Shown in pieces: positions 53,684-62,885 of a stretch of DNA of 64,000 bases. This DNA is from Planctomycetia bacterium (GTDB taxonomy: Bacteria; Planctomycetota; Planctomycetia; Pirellulales; PNKZ01), in NCBI GenBank assembly GCA_021413845.1, contig JAIOPP010000163.1:1-64000 (forward strand). Direction: 5' to 3'. The position numbers and the translations under genes were made by a program. Each line of letters starts with the position of its first letter. Positions within the stretch are counted from its first letter, which is position 1. The notes under the pieces were generated by a model. The model saw only the letters and a program-made list of their open reading frames with translations. It searched no databases and was not told the DNA's origin.

Positions 53684-54244
53684 TTAGATCCGCTCGACTT
53701 CGAAATCGTCGAGTGCCAGCGAGGCGCCTTGCTGGAGAAAACGGACGGCTACGAGCAGCCGTTCTTTTCCTTGGCGCGAAATGACGACCCCTTCCATCCC
53801 GCGAAACGTCCCCGTCTTCACGCGCACCGGAGTGCCGGGCTCGATCTGCGATTCGATCGTCAGCGGCACGCTCGCCGCGATGAGTTTACGGATTTGACGC
53901 AAATCGGTCGTCAAAGTCGTGCCGTCGGGAACCGGCAACCAACGGCTTACGCAATCGCTCGTCAGAGCGAGTCGCCGCGCTTCGTCGTCGCCGTAAGCGA
54001 ACACATAGCCGGAGAAGAGAGGCATAAACGAGTCGCGCGTTCGGCCGGAAGGAGACTTCGAGCGTTTGCGAATCGTCGGCCCGTAGAAGGGAATTTCGAG
54101 CCCGCGGAGCACGCGCATGAACTGCTTTTCGCGTCGCGCACGAAGATAAAACGCCCACCACCCGCGCCCCAACTCCGCGCCTACATCCGGCCGCTCCAGA
54201 AAGTCGGCAGGATAAAGATCGATCTCGGCGGGGAGCAAAGGCAT
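53684..54244 (-). CDS. Specialised NusG paralogue (RfaH/LoaP/UpxY-like antitermination factor)
   Basis: 186 residues. The NGN domain begins GWWAFYLRARREKQFMRVLR, has the family's PFYGPT and MPLFSGYVFAYGD motifs, and ends near residue 125. The C-terminal KOW motif is PGTPVRVKTGTFRGMEGVVI, close to the canonical VRVxxGPFxGxxG. It has a 27-residue N-terminal leader and lacks the linkage with secE and ribosomal protein genes that marks housekeeping nusG. Specialised NusG proteins bind paused RNA polymerase and promote read-through in long polysaccharide operons. The large glycan locus and the terminator at 19196-19233 are natural candidate targets. Confidence 0.88.
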   Translation of the reverse strand: MPLLPAEIDLYPADFLERPDVGAELGRGWWAFYLRARREKQFMRVLRGLEIPFYGPTIRKRSKSPSGRTRDSFMPLFSGYVFAYGDDEARRLALTSDCVSRWLPVPDGTTLTTDLRQIRKLIAASVPLTIESQIEPGTPVRVKTGTFRGMEGVVISRQGKERLLVAVRFLQQGASLALDDFEVERI

Positions 54245-54397
54245 GACGGAAGCGAAGCGGTCGGGGGAGAGATGCTCGAATGCAGTTGCCGATTATACGT
54301 CGGACCCTCGTTTCCGAAAGCAGCGACACGCCGACGCTTCGAGAAACCGGAACGCATCGTCGACCGAGTCTTCATCGGCTTCGGCGGAGCTTCGATC

Positions 54398-54646
54398 TTA
54401 TCCTGCTTCGAAAAATCGTGAGTCGCTGCCGCCGTAAGCGATCTTTACCACGATCGCTCGCGAGCACTTCGGGCAGTGGCCTTGATAGGCAGTTGCTTCG
54501 CGGTTGACGTAGATCCGCGCATAGACATCGCAACACACGAAATGGACGCCGAGAAACGGTCGCCCGGCTGGGTGCCCGGAAGCGGCGCGAGATTTTCCGT
54601 CGCCGTCTTCGGGATCGCTCGAAAGATCAAGATTCTCACCCACCAT
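54398..54646 (-). CDS. Small conserved CxxC protein
   Basis: 82 residues. The conserved part FLGVHFVCCDVYARIYVNRE leads to GHCPKCSRAIVVKIAYGG and SDSRFF, giving a vicinal Cys pair and a CPKC knuckle that could bind one zinc ion. Proteins of this pattern recur in planctomycetes with no assigned role. The first 28 residues are polar and variable. It sits 153 bases from the NusG paralogue on the same strand. Confidence 0.75.
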   Translation of the reverse strand: MVGENLDLSSDPEDGDGKSRAASGHPAGRPFLGVHFVCCDVYARIYVNREATAYQGHCPKCSRAIVVKIAYGGSDSRFFEAG

Positions 54647-54717
54647 AGCTACGAATCCTAAACGACCGGCTCACGCCGAACACTGTCCTTCGTTCACCAA
54701 TACCTACATCGCCGAAC

Positions 54718-55749
54718 TTATCGATCCGATTTGGAAGCCATGAGATCCGAATTCGCAAACGGATCGGCTTGCGGCCCGCGCGTCCAACTCAGCAGTCGCT
54801 GCCCGATCGCATACCAAAAGTAGAGGTAAGCGTTGAAATAGCCGCGCGCGTCGATCCAAGGAACCGTGGCCCTCGGATCGCAGTAGCGGCGATACAACCG
54901 ACGCCATTCGCAATGGGTATACACGGCGATACTCTCGAAGTCCCACAGCGAGCCGCGGCGCCCCTTGAGATACTTTAAGCCGAGTTGGTTCGGCGAAGCG
55001 AGCACGAGATTGTTCGCAATCGTTCGTTCCGTCGCTTCGATCGCGCCGTCGGCCACGTCGGTCATGTGGCGACAAGCAACGTCGCCGTGCTTCCGCAGCA
55101 GGCCGAGCCACATCGTTTGCTCGGGCGCATAGCGTGCCGTCCTTCCACCGAGAAACGGAACACGGGCTCGATCTTCCAAACCGCACCAATTCGACGTCTC
55201 CGGCTCGGGTGCGAGCGGGATATCCCAAAGGTTGCGCAAGTCTTCGCTGCGACCGAAAAAGAACCAGTCGCTCGGATGAAACGGCATCGGCGCAAACCGC
55301 CGCGGGTTGATCGAGAAGACCGTCGAAGCGACGACTCGTTCGCGAAAGATTCGATCATCCCCGCCGTAGGCGTTGAACTTACCGAAGTAGTGCAAGAACC
55401 GATCGCCGAGCAACTCGAAGTCGGTTCGCAACTTCACGGCGTAGGGACGTTCGACGATTCGCATTCCGGCACCCGTCGACACGATTTGTCGATTGATGTT
55501 GTTCGGCGTGCGGCGCGCATCGAGCGGCACCGCGCCGGGATCGTCGCTCAAGACGAGTCGATCGAACGACAAGCCGGTGACGTCGGCACCTTTCCATGTC
55601 GACAAGATGATCTGCGCCTCCGGCAGATGACGTCGCACGGAGCGCAAGCAGCGGTCGGTAAATCGCTTCGCCGGTGGATCGCTCGGTCGGCCGGCGACCG
55701 CACCTTGCACAACGACGGAAATCTCACTGCTTGAAATCATCCGTGGCAT
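54718..55749 (-). CDS. WavE-like polysaccharide synthesis protein
   Basis: 343 residues. The core motifs match those of the gene at 30696: ISVVVQGAVAG, AQIILSTWKGADVTGL, NNINRQIVSTGAGM, YAVKLRTDFELL and FHPSDWFFFGRSEDLRNLWD. It shares with that gene, rather than with the tandem pair, the DDPGAVPLDARRTPNNIN element, so the four WavE-like proteins fall into two types. The C-terminus is aromatic and basic. It lies next to the NusG paralogue, apart from the main locus, and may modify the same glycan. Enzymatic activity is not established. Confidence 0.82.
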   Translation of the reverse strand: MPRMISSSEISVVVQGAVAGRPSDPPAKRFTDRCLRSVRRHLPEAQIILSTWKGADVTGLSFDRLVLSDDPGAVPLDARRTPNNINRQIVSTGAGMRIVERPYAVKLRTDFELLGDRFLHYFGKFNAYGGDDRIFRERVVASTVFSINPRRFAPMPFHPSDWFFFGRSEDLRNLWDIPLAPEPETSNWCGLEDRARVPFLGGRTARYAPEQTMWLGLLRKHGDVACRHMTDVADGAIEATERTIANNLVLASPNQLGLKYLKGRRGSLWDFESIAVYTHCEWRRLYRRYCDPRATVPWIDARGYFNAYLYFWYAIGQRLLSWTRGPQADPFANSDLMASKSDR

Positions 55750-55978
55750 TCCCGACGATTCTTTCGCTCACATTCGGTCACGGAAAAGGCCGATCGAAGG
55801 CTCAACCGCACAGCCGATCCATCCGGCGATCTTCGCTACTAACGGCCGGCAACGGCCTGGAATTGTGTCGCTCTATGATGTGAGAGATCGCATGGCGTGA
55901 CATGCAAAAATACACCTTACCCCCTCGCTTATCGGCCTGCAACGGCGATTAAGCGTCGAGCACACGAACCACACAAGC

Positions 55979-56380
55979 CTAGTCGACCTTCACCAGCAGA
56001 TTCGCATCGCGCGCGAGCAGCCAGCGGCCGTTTTCTTTTCGGAGCACCGTAAGCGTGTGGCCCGCGCGCTTGATCGGCGGCGCGCCGCCGGGCGGAGTCG
56101 CGGTGACCGAAAGCTTGGTCCACATGAAGGCCCACTCGCCCGAGACTTGCACTTCTTGGATCTCGCTCTTGCCGTCGATCTGCAAACGCTCGCCGAGCGG
56201 ACCTTGCTGCGGCTTCGCCTTTTCGGCAAATGCGGCCTTACCCATCATCGGCGGCTGGCCCGGCTGCAGAAACACGACGTCGTCGGTCATCAAGCTTAAG
56301 ACCGCACCGATGTCGCCGGCCTTCGACGCCTCCATCCATTGGGTCACGACGTTACGGATCTCTTGTTCGTCGGTCGTCAT
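55979..56380 (-). CDS. SnoaL/NTF2-like (SgcJ/EcaC family) protein
   Basis: 133 residues from the ATG at 56380 (MTTDEQEIRNVVTQWMEASK); the frame extends upstream into low-quality sequence, which I exclude. The pattern AGDIGAVLSLMTDDVVFLQP and the C-terminal HTLTVLRKENGRWLLARDAN are characteristic of the cone-shaped NTF2-like fold, SgcJ/EcaC subgroup. These small proteins bind diverse ligands; most have no defined role. It has no signal peptide. It is 80 bases from the TPR-like gene on the same strand, and no functional link to the glycan locus is evident. Confidence 0.87.
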   Translation of the reverse strand: MTTDEQEIRNVVTQWMEASKAGDIGAVLSLMTDDVVFLQPGQPPMMGKAAFAEKAKPQQGPLGERLQIDGKSEIQEVQVSGEWAFMWTKLSVTATPPGGAPPIKRAGHTLTVLRKENGRWLLARDANLLVKVD

Positions 56381-56459
56381 GATCGATTCTCGATTCGATA
56401 GGGGCATCATTCTACGACACCGATCGTCGCAGGATCGGCGATCGGTCGAGTTCGCCGTT

Positions 56460-56912
56460 CTATCCCTCTTCGATCTCCGCGCGCAATTCCAACACGTCCG
56501 GGTTCGCTTGGTCCTCGCACAGATCAAGCTGCTTGATCGCCGCCGCTTCGCGCTCCGTCTGCGCGAACACGCGCGCCAGCCCGACGCGGGCGGAGTCGCC
56601 GGCGCCATACTCGATCGCGCGCACGAAACACCCCTCGGCCTTCGGGAAGTCGTCGAGATAGGCATCGTACAGGTGCCCAAGCGATTCATGGGCCGAAGCG
56701 AACGTCGGGTAGCATTGAATCGCCTTCTCGTAGCATTCCTGCGAGCGCTCGATCGGAAACTCCTCGACGCTCATCTGCATCAGGTCGCCGTAGTAGTCCC
56801 AAAGCTCGGCCGACTTCGGATACTTGTCCAACATGGCCCGCACCCGTTTTAAGTCGGCCGCCGTGTATTCCTCTTTTTCGGAGAGCTCTTCGATCAATTG
56901 GTACGGGGTCAT
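56460..56912 (-). CDS. Small TPR-like protein
   Basis: 150 residues from the ATG at 56912; a TTG two codons earlier is possible. It begins MTPYQLIEELSEKEEYTAAD and continues in paired helices of TPR type: SAELWDYYGDLMQMS, CYEKAIQCYPTFASAHESLG and AEGCFVRAIEYGAGDSARVG. It is acidic overall and cytoplasmic (no signal). A scaffold or chaperone-like role is possible. I do not recognise a named family. Confidence 0.78.
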   Translation of the reverse strand: MTPYQLIEELSEKEEYTAADLKRVRAMLDKYPKSAELWDYYGDLMQMSVEEFPIERSQECYEKAIQCYPTFASAHESLGHLYDAYLDDFPKAEGCFVRAIEYGAGDSARVGLARVFAQTEREAAAIKQLDLCEDQANPDVLELRAEIEEG

Positions 56913-56978
56913 AGACAACTAGCAGATCAGAGGCCAAGGGTTCGTAGAACCGAACGATACGGGAACTGCCGCCGGAAT

Positions 56979-57623
56979 TCAATGTTCGGCCTCGGCGCGG
57001 AGCGTCGGGAGGGGCATCGCATCGGCCGACGCGGCGGGTGAGGACTCGGGAGTGGAGGAAATCTGCGGCGAGGAGTCTCGCCTCGCGGCACCGCAGAATG
57101 AGGCGATGAACACACCTAAGCACACGACCGCGAGACCGACCTCCAAGCGATCGTGGCCCGGCCGAAACATTCTAGCGAACGCCGGATAGGAATCTCGAAG
57201 CGACGACGAGACGATCATCACGACGACACAGATCGCGGCGCTGAACACGTTCGCCCCGATGACCCAATTCCAACCGAACGATCGCGGGTTTGTCTCTGGT
57301 CGCAGATAGAGTCCTTCGACCAAGACAGAGAGTGCAACGGCGGCCGGCGGCACGAACCACCCGAACGCCGCTCCGAGCGGACTCATGACGATCGGAGCGA
57401 ACACCGCGAGTCCGACGACGCCGGCAAGCAGGCTGAGGAAGTTCGCTTGCAACGAATAGCGCAACGCATTTCGCTCGACGCCGGCGCACGTATAAAAAGG
57501 CCGCTCGAGAAACGCAGCCAGCACCGACAACGGCAGCCCGAGCGCGGGCCCGACCGGAGCGAAACCGGGAATCATTCCCATATCGGCGGTGAGAGCATTG
57601 GCCAACAACGCGACCGAAATCAT
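56979..57623 (-). CDS. Conserved integral membrane protein
   Basis: 214 residues with ATG start after a GGTGG site. Four to five membrane helices are visible, around residues 22-38, 58-82, 86-105, 118-138 and 158-176. The segment [20 protein letters not shown] between the first two is polar and conserved-looking. The last 35 residues are a Ser/Pro/Ala-rich cytoplasmic or periplasmic tail. I do not recognise the family. It is divergent from proS, whose start lies 180 bases away, so the two share an intergenic promoter region. Confidence 0.72.
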   Translation of the reverse strand: MISVALLANALTADMGMIPGFAPVGPALGLPLSVLAAFLERPFYTCAGVERNALRYSLQANFLSLLAGVVGLAVFAPIVMSPLGAAFGWFVPPAAVALSVLVEGLYLRPETNPRSFGWNWVIGANVFSAAICVVVMIVSSSLRDSYPAFARMFRPGHDRLEVGLAVVCLGVFIASFCGAARRDSSPQISSTPESSPAASADAMPLPTLRAEAEH

Positions 57624-57802
57624 CTCGCCACCAAGTTGTCAGAAGGCGCCCCCTCTGCCCGCTATCAAGCAGGCCGCGCGGGCGGTCGCAAGCAAGACGT
57701 CATCGTCAATCTCCTAAAAGGAAACGGCGGTGTCAACGTTCCCGGCATTCCCACAAATCCGGCTCCCGCGTAGAATGCCCGCTTCGTTTTCCGCCGTTCC
57801 TG

Positions 57803-59572
57803 GTGAACAACCCGACCTCGCAGAAGGACCTTGCCGTGCGCTGGAGCCAAACGCTCATCCCGACCATGAAGGAAAACCCGGAAGGAGCCGAGATTCCGAG
57901 CCATGTGCTCATGCTCCGCGCCGGACTCATCAATCAACTCATGGCCGGTGCCTACACTTACCTGCCGCTCGGGTATCGAGCCTTGCGCAAGGCCGAGCAG
58001 ATCGTTCGCGAGGAAATGGAAAAGGCCGGGGCGGTCGAAGTCCATATGCCCGCCCTCACGCCGATCCATTTATGGGAGCAGACCGGCCGGGTCGAGGCGT
58101 TCGGCAACGTGCTGATTCACTTCCATCTGCGGCGGCAAGGGAAGCAGGTCCACGTCGCCCTCGGGCCGACGCACGAAGAACCGATCACCGATCTCGTCTC
58201 GAAATACATCTCGAGCTACCGGCAACTGCCCCTCACGCTGTACCAAATCCAAACGAAGTTTCGCAACGAAGAGCGTCCACGGTTCGGGATCTTGCGCACG
58301 AGCGAGTTCTTGATGAAGGATGCGTATAGCTTCCACACCTCGGTCGAAGATCTCAACAAGACCTACGATCGGATGTATCAGGCCTACTGCACGGTCTTTC
58401 GCCGGTGCGGGCTCGACTATCTCGCCGTCGAAGCCGAAAGCGGCCCGATCGGAGGCGACGCGAGCCACGAGTTCATGGTGATCTCCGACACGGGGGAAGA
58501 CTCCGTCGTCTACGATCCGAAGAGCGGCTACGCGGCCAACCAAGAGCGAGCCGAAACCGGCAAGCGACTCGTCGAACGCTCGACCGTCGAACCGAAACCG
58601 CTCACGAAGTTACACACTCCGAACGTCGGCAGCATCGAGGCAGTGAGCAAGTTCCTCAAGTGCAAGCCGCACCAAATGCTCAAGACGTTGATCTACACGG
58701 CCGACGACAAGCCGATCGCCGTGCTGATCCGAGGCGATCACGAAGCCAACGAAAACAAGATCCGCCGCGCAGTCGGCGCCGCGAAGCTCGCACTGGCCGA
58801 GACGGCCGTGGTTGAGCAAGTCACCGGAGCGCCGGTCGGATTCGCAGGCCCCGTCGGTCTTAAAATGCCGGTGCCGATTTGGGCCGACGAAGATGTCGCC
58901 GGCATGGCGAATATGATCGTCGGCGCGAACGAAGGAGACCACCACTACGTCGGCGCGAATCTGGAGCGCGACTTCCAAGTCGCGCATTTCGCCGACTTGC
59001 GCAACGCCGCGGCCGGCGATCCGTCGCCCAAGAGCGACGGCAAGCTCGAGCTGCGCCACGCGGTCGAAATCGGCCACGTATTCAAGCTCGGCACGAAGTA
59101 TTCGCAGGCCCTCGGTGCGAAATTCCTCGACGACAAGGAACAGCAGCACACGATCATCATGGGCTGCTACGGCATCGGCGTGAATCGCATTCTCGCCTCG
59201 CTCATCGAAACCAAGAGCAATGCCGACGGCATCGTCTGGCCGATGTCGCTGGCTCCGTATGAAGTGATCGTCTCGTCGGTCAACGCGAAAGAGGCCGACG
59301 TCGCCGCCGCTTCCGAAAAGCTCTACGAAGAACTCCAAGCTCTCGGTGTCGAAACCCTGTACGACGATCGGGACCAACGCCCCGGGGTGAAGTTCAAAGA
59401 CGCCGACTTGATCGGCATCCCGCTACGAGTCGTCGTCGGCGGACGTGGGCTCAAAGAAGGGAACTTGGAACTCAAGTGGCGCACGAAGCCGGCTGCCGAC
59501 ATGATCCCGGTCGAAGGGGCCGCCGCGGCGATCGCCAAGCTCGTCGCAGCCGCTCGGGCCGAATACAAGTAG
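57803..59572 (+). CDS. proS: Prolyl-tRNA synthetase
   Basis: 589 residues with a GTG start. It charges tRNA-Pro. Class II motifs are clear: motif 1 near [17 protein letters not shown], motif 2 in [20 protein letters not shown] and motif 3 in [18 protein letters not shown]. An insertion of the YbaK/editing type lies between motifs 2 and 3 (about residues 225-390, for example [20 protein letters not shown]), typical of bacterial-type ProS and used to clear Ala-tRNA-Pro. The C-terminal anticodon-binding domain follows ([20 protein letters not shown]). Length fits the bacterial family. It marks the return to housekeeping genes. Confidence 0.97.
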   Translation: MNNPTSQKDLAVRWSQTLIPTMKENPEGAEIPSHVLMLRAGLINQLMAGAYTYLPLGYRALRKAEQIVREEMEKAGAVEVHMPALTPIHLWEQTGRVEAFGNVLIHFHLRRQGKQVHVALGPTHEEPITDLVSKYISSYRQLPLTLYQIQTKFRNEERPRFGILRTSEFLMKDAYSFHTSVEDLNKTYDRMYQAYCTVFRRCGLDYLAVEAESGPIGGDASHEFMVISDTGEDSVVYDPKSGYAANQERAETGKRLVERSTVEPKPLTKLHTPNVGSIEAVSKFLKCKPHQMLKTLIYTADDKPIAVLIRGDHEANENKIRRAVGAAKLALAETAVVEQVTGAPVGFAGPVGLKMPVPIWADEDVAGMANMIVGANEGDHHYVGANLERDFQVAHFADLRNAAAGDPSPKSDGKLELRHAVEIGHVFKLGTKYSQALGAKFLDDKEQQHTIIMGCYGIGVNRILASLIETKSNADGIVWPMSLAPYEVIVSSVNAKEADVAAASEKLYEELQALGVETLYDDRDQRPGVKFKDADLIGIPLRVVVGGRGLKEGNLELKWRTKPAADMIPVEGAAAAIAKLVAAARAEYK

Positions 59573-59602
59573 CCCCGGCGACGTCGCTCGAGCGGAATCA
59601 GC

Positions 59603-60151
59603 ATGGGAGAAACGCATTCGCACCCGCCGGTCTTGTTGCTGGTCGCCGTGATCACGCGGCACGCCCAAGCGCTCGACTGGGCACGCGCGAAGTGCGTCGA
59701 GAAGTGGGGACCGGTGGCGCTCGAAAGCCCGACCTTCGACTTCGTCGAAACGAACTACTACGAGCCGACGATGGGGCCGGGGCTCGGGAAGACATTTCTC
59801 ACGTTCGCTTGCGGCGACCAAGCCCGAGGCTACGACCCCGGCGAGCTAGCGGCAACCAAACACCTGACCAATGCCTGGGAAGCCGAGTATGCGGCGCTCG
59901 GCCGGCATGCCGAAGCTCGGCCGTTGAACCTCGACCCCGGCTACATCACGCCGGCGAAGCTCGTGCTGGCGTCGACGAAAGATCACGCCCATCGAATCTA
60001 TCTGGGGCAGGGGATGTTCGCCGAAATTACGCTGTTCTACAAACATAAAGCGTGGCAAAAACACGAGTACACCTTTCCCGACTATACGCGTGCCGATTTT
60101 CATGCGTTCTTCTCGCGTTGCCGCGAGCGGCTCCGAAAGCAGGGGGGGTAG
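59603..60151 (+). CDS. DUF4416 family protein
   Basis: 182 residues starting 30 bases after proS, so probably co-transcribed. The sequence shows the DUF4416 layout: HPPVLLLVAVITR, TNYYEPTMGPGLGKTFLTF, LNLDPGYITPAKLVLASTKD, AHRIYLGQGMFAEITLFYKH and a C-terminal YTRADFHAFF. The family is widespread in anaerobes, deltaproteobacteria and planctomycetes, with no established function. It is soluble, with no signal peptide. Confidence 0.88.
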   Translation: MGETHSHPPVLLLVAVITRHAQALDWARAKCVEKWGPVALESPTFDFVETNYYEPTMGPGLGKTFLTFACGDQARGYDPGELAATKHLTNAWEAEYAALGRHAEARPLNLDPGYITPAKLVLASTKDHAHRIYLGQGMFAEITLFYKHKAWQKHEYTFPDYTRADFHAFFSRCRERLRKQGG

Positions 60152-60279
60152 GGGACGTTCGGCGACAAACTCAGGTTGCCGGCAATCGCCGATCACGACA
60201 GAATTCGCCTGTCATCCGATTTGAATTCTTTGCATCCGATTTCGATGCATCGAACTTTTTCGACCACGGAAGGTTATGC

Positions 60280-62049
60280 ATGTCGGCTCGGAGCGGAATT
60301 CTACTTATCAGCTGCGTCGCACTTTCGATTGCAGCTCTCGGCTGCTCACCGGAAAGCACTGCGATCTCGTCTCCCCCGCGCACTAGAGAAGACGGTAGTA
60401 GAGAAGGTGGCAGTAAAGAAGCCGGTACCCGCGAAGGCGGTAGAGTTAGAGAAGGTCGACCGGCCGGCCCACGCCCGACGAAATCCGGAACCGTGCTGCA
60501 ATTCCCCGGCGCCGCGAACCCGCGCGCAACCGGTGGCGACCAGCGCGAACCGGGCAATCGAGCGGCGTTCGTTGCGCAACAACCGGTCGGTCGGCAAACG
60601 AACAGCCAAGCTGCCGCCGCTGCGGACGAAACGCCCGGTGCAGCCGTCGTCGCGGAAGCGGTCCGTCGCAATGGGCCGATCTTCATCGAGTGGCCGGCGC
60701 CGCGCTATGCGCTCGTCTTCACCGGCGACCTCACCGGCTACATCGAGCCGTGCGGTTGCGCGGGCCTCGAAAACTTGAAAGGGGGCTTGAGCCGGCGCAG
60801 CACGCTCTTATCGAAGCTCAAGCAACAGGGCTGGCCGGCAGCCGCCTTCGATCTCGGTGGTCAGGTCCGTCGGATCGGGGTGCAACAAACCGAAATTAAG
60901 TTCCAGCAAACGGTCAAAGGGCTCATCGAGATGGGCTATGCCGCGATCGGGTTCGGTGCCGATGATTTGCGGATGCCGGCCACGGCGCTTTTGGGAGCCG
61001 CGACGGAGCCGTATCTCGACAAGACCGCGCCGTTTACATCGGCGAACGTCGCGCTGTTCGGGTTCGATTCCGGCGCAACGGCCCGCTTCCGCACGGTCAA
61101 CGTCGGCGGTAAGAAGATCGGCGTGACGGCGATCGTCGGCGACTCCTTTACCCGCACTATCACGAACGAAGGAGTCGTCATCGTTCCGGCCGAACAAGGA
61201 CTCAAGGAAGTTCTCGCCGAACTGACTGCGGAACGCTGCGATGAGCTGATCTTACTCAGCTACGCACTTCCGGAAGAAACGGAAACGCTCGTCAAGAAGT
61301 TCCCGCAGTTCCGCTTCGTCGTCACGGCGGGCGGAGCCGATGAACCGCCGGGCAACATTCGTCTCGTCGCCGGAACGCAAACCGGCCTGATCGAAGTCGG
61401 TAAGAAGGGACAACACGCGATCGTCGTCGGCATCTACGACGATGCCGCTGCGCCGATCCGTTATCAACGAGTGCCGCTCGATGCTCGTTTTCCCGAATCG
61501 TCGGACATGAAACGCTTGCTCACCGAGTATCAAGATCAGCTCCGGGTTGCAGGCTTAGCGAACCTCGGCGTTACGGAAAAGATTCATCCGCGCGCCGAGG
61601 CGACCGACCCTCGGTCCGCTCAGTTCGTCGGCTCCGAGAGTTGTGCGAAGTGCCATCAAGGGGCCTTCGACGTTTGGAAAGACTCCGGCCACGCCCATGC
61701 CACGGCAACGCTCGCGGAGCTCAAACCGGCGCGGCAGTTCGATCCCGAGTGCATCAGTTGCCATGCGGTCGGCTGGGATCCGCAACAACATGTGCCGTTT
61801 CAAAGCGGCTTCTTGGATCTCGTGAAGACGCCGCAACTAGTCGGCAACGGTTGCGAAAACTGCCACGGCCCGGGCGGGGCTCACGTGCAAGCGGAAACCG
61901 GCCCCGATGCCGCACGCCGCGCCGAGCTAAGACTGTTGATGAAGGCCGCGCTCGCCACGGCCGAACGCAATCTCTGCGCCAAATGCCACGACCACGACAA
62001 CAGCCCCGAGTTCAAGTTCGACGCTTATTGGGAGCAGATCAAACATTGA
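60280..62049 (+). CDS. Lipoprotein: metallophosphatase-like domain fused to a tetrahaem cytochrome c domain
   Basis: 589 residues from the ATG at 60280, preceded by GGAAGG; the longer frame from 60052 runs over the DUF4416 gene. The signal peptide ends in a lipobox, SIAALGC, so it is membrane-anchored. Residues 35-115 are low complexity (short Arg/Glu/Gly repeats). The next domain starts FTGDLTGYIEPCGCAGLENL, as in UshA/5'-nucleotidase-like metallophosphatases, but few metal ligands are obvious. The C-terminal part has four CxxCH haem sites at Cys455, 491, 525 and 566 (CAKCH, CISCH, CENCH, CAKCH), as in cytochrome c554 relatives. It should carry electrons at the periplasmic face. Partner unknown. 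Confidence 0.87.
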   Translation: MSARSGILLISCVALSIAALGCSPESTAISSPPRTREDGSREGGSKEAGTREGGRVREGRPAGPRPTKSGTVLQFPGAANPRATGGDQREPGNRAAFVAQQPVGRQTNSQAAAAADETPGAAVVAEAVRRNGPIFIEWPAPRYALVFTGDLTGYIEPCGCAGLENLKGGLSRRSTLLSKLKQQGWPAAAFDLGGQVRRIGVQQTEIKFQQTVKGLIEMGYAAIGFGADDLRMPATALLGAATEPYLDKTAPFTSANVALFGFDSGATARFRTVNVGGKKIGVTAIVGDSFTRTITNEGVVIVPAEQGLKEVLAELTAERCDELILLSYALPEETETLVKKFPQFRFVVTAGGADEPPGNIRLVAGTQTGLIEVGKKGQHAIVVGIYDDAAAPIRYQRVPLDARFPESSDMKRLLTEYQDQLRVAGLANLGVTEKIHPRAEATDPRSAQFVGSESCAKCHQGAFDVWKDSGHAHATATLAELKPARQFDPECISCHAVGWDPQQHVPFQSGFLDLVKTPQLVGNGCENCHGPGGAHVQAETGPDAARRAELRLLMKAALATAERNLCAKCHDHDNSPEFKFDAYWEQIKH

Positions 62050-62170
62050 ACCGCGATACATCGACAACTAAGCTGAGATAAGCTTATCCTGCGTTTGCTT
62101 GCCATTTTGATATCGATTGCATTCGGCAGGTTGTATCGGACTCAACTCAGTTCGAAAACTCGGAGCCTCT

Positions 62171-62857
62171 ATGTCGGCGTCGGAACTTACCACCTACGAT
62201 CGGGCCGCCAACACGGGTGGATATAGTGAAGCCGGCATCTATCGATTGATTGCGACGATTTTAAAGTCGATCGAATTAAAAAGCCCTCGCGTTCTCGATA
62301 TTTCCTGCGGCACCGGACAGCTTCGTGAGTTCATCGCTCCGTACGTTGCGATTTACGAAGGTGCCGACTTGGTGCGATATCCGGAATTGCCGGCGGAAGT
62401 AAAGTTCAATAAGGTCGATCTCGATACCGGTCGAGTACCGGTTGAAGACGGAACGTTCGATGCCGTATTGTCGGTGGAAACGATCGAACATTTAGAAAAT
62501 CCCAGGGCTTTCACCCGCGAACTGGTCCGCATTACGAAGCCGAACGGTTGGATCGTGATCACGACCCCGAACCAATTGAGTATTCTGAGTAAGTTGACGC
62601 TCTTGCTTAAGAACCACTTCACTTACTTCGGAGCGAGCTTATACCCCGGCCATCTCACTGCGCTAATCGAACTGGACTTGCGCCGCATCGCGAGCGAATG
62701 TGGATTACTCGACATCCGGATCATTTACGGATATGCGGAACGGATCGTGCTTACTTCTCGAAGTTTTCCGGATTGGATGGTTCGACTTTTTCCCCGTTCT
62801 TGCTCCCGCACGGTCGCAATTGCCGCCCGAAAGCCCGGCGATTCGCCGAAGCGTTGA
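62171..62857 (+). CDS. Class I SAM-dependent methyltransferase
   Basis: 228 residues from the ATG at 62171, preceded by CGGAG; an extension to 62117 has no support. Motif I is VLDISCGTGQLREFI near residue 42, the acidic loop is VEDGTFDAVLSVETIEHLEN, and PNGWIVITTPNQLSILSKL follows. It is of the same broad type as the methyltransferase at 43771 but not closely similar. It lies 28 bases before a GT8 glycosyltransferase, so it may methylate a sugar or lipid-linked intermediate, perhaps as a chain-end cap. Confidence 0.88.
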   Translation: MSASELTTYDRAANTGGYSEAGIYRLIATILKSIELKSPRVLDISCGTGQLREFIAPYVAIYEGADLVRYPELPAEVKFNKVDLDTGRVPVEDGTFDAVLSVETIEHLENPRAFTRELVRITKPNGWIVITTPNQLSILSKLTLLLKNHFTYFGASLYPGHLTALIELDLRRIASECGLLDIRIIYGYAERIVLTSRSFPDWMVRLFPRSCSRTVAIAARKPGDSPKR

Positions 62858-62885
62858 CGTTGCGCTAAGTTGAACTGCGAGAACG

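Noticed and set aside
53621-54421. 266-codon plus-strand frame across the NusG paralogue
   Set aside because: Arg/Ala-rich antisense shadow; the minus frame has clear NGN and KOW motifs.
57153-57773. Plus-strand frame of about 200 codons before proS
   Set aside because: Lies antisense to a membrane protein gene, is rich in Arg/His/Asp and shows no domain; its last 40 residues look ordered but have no support.
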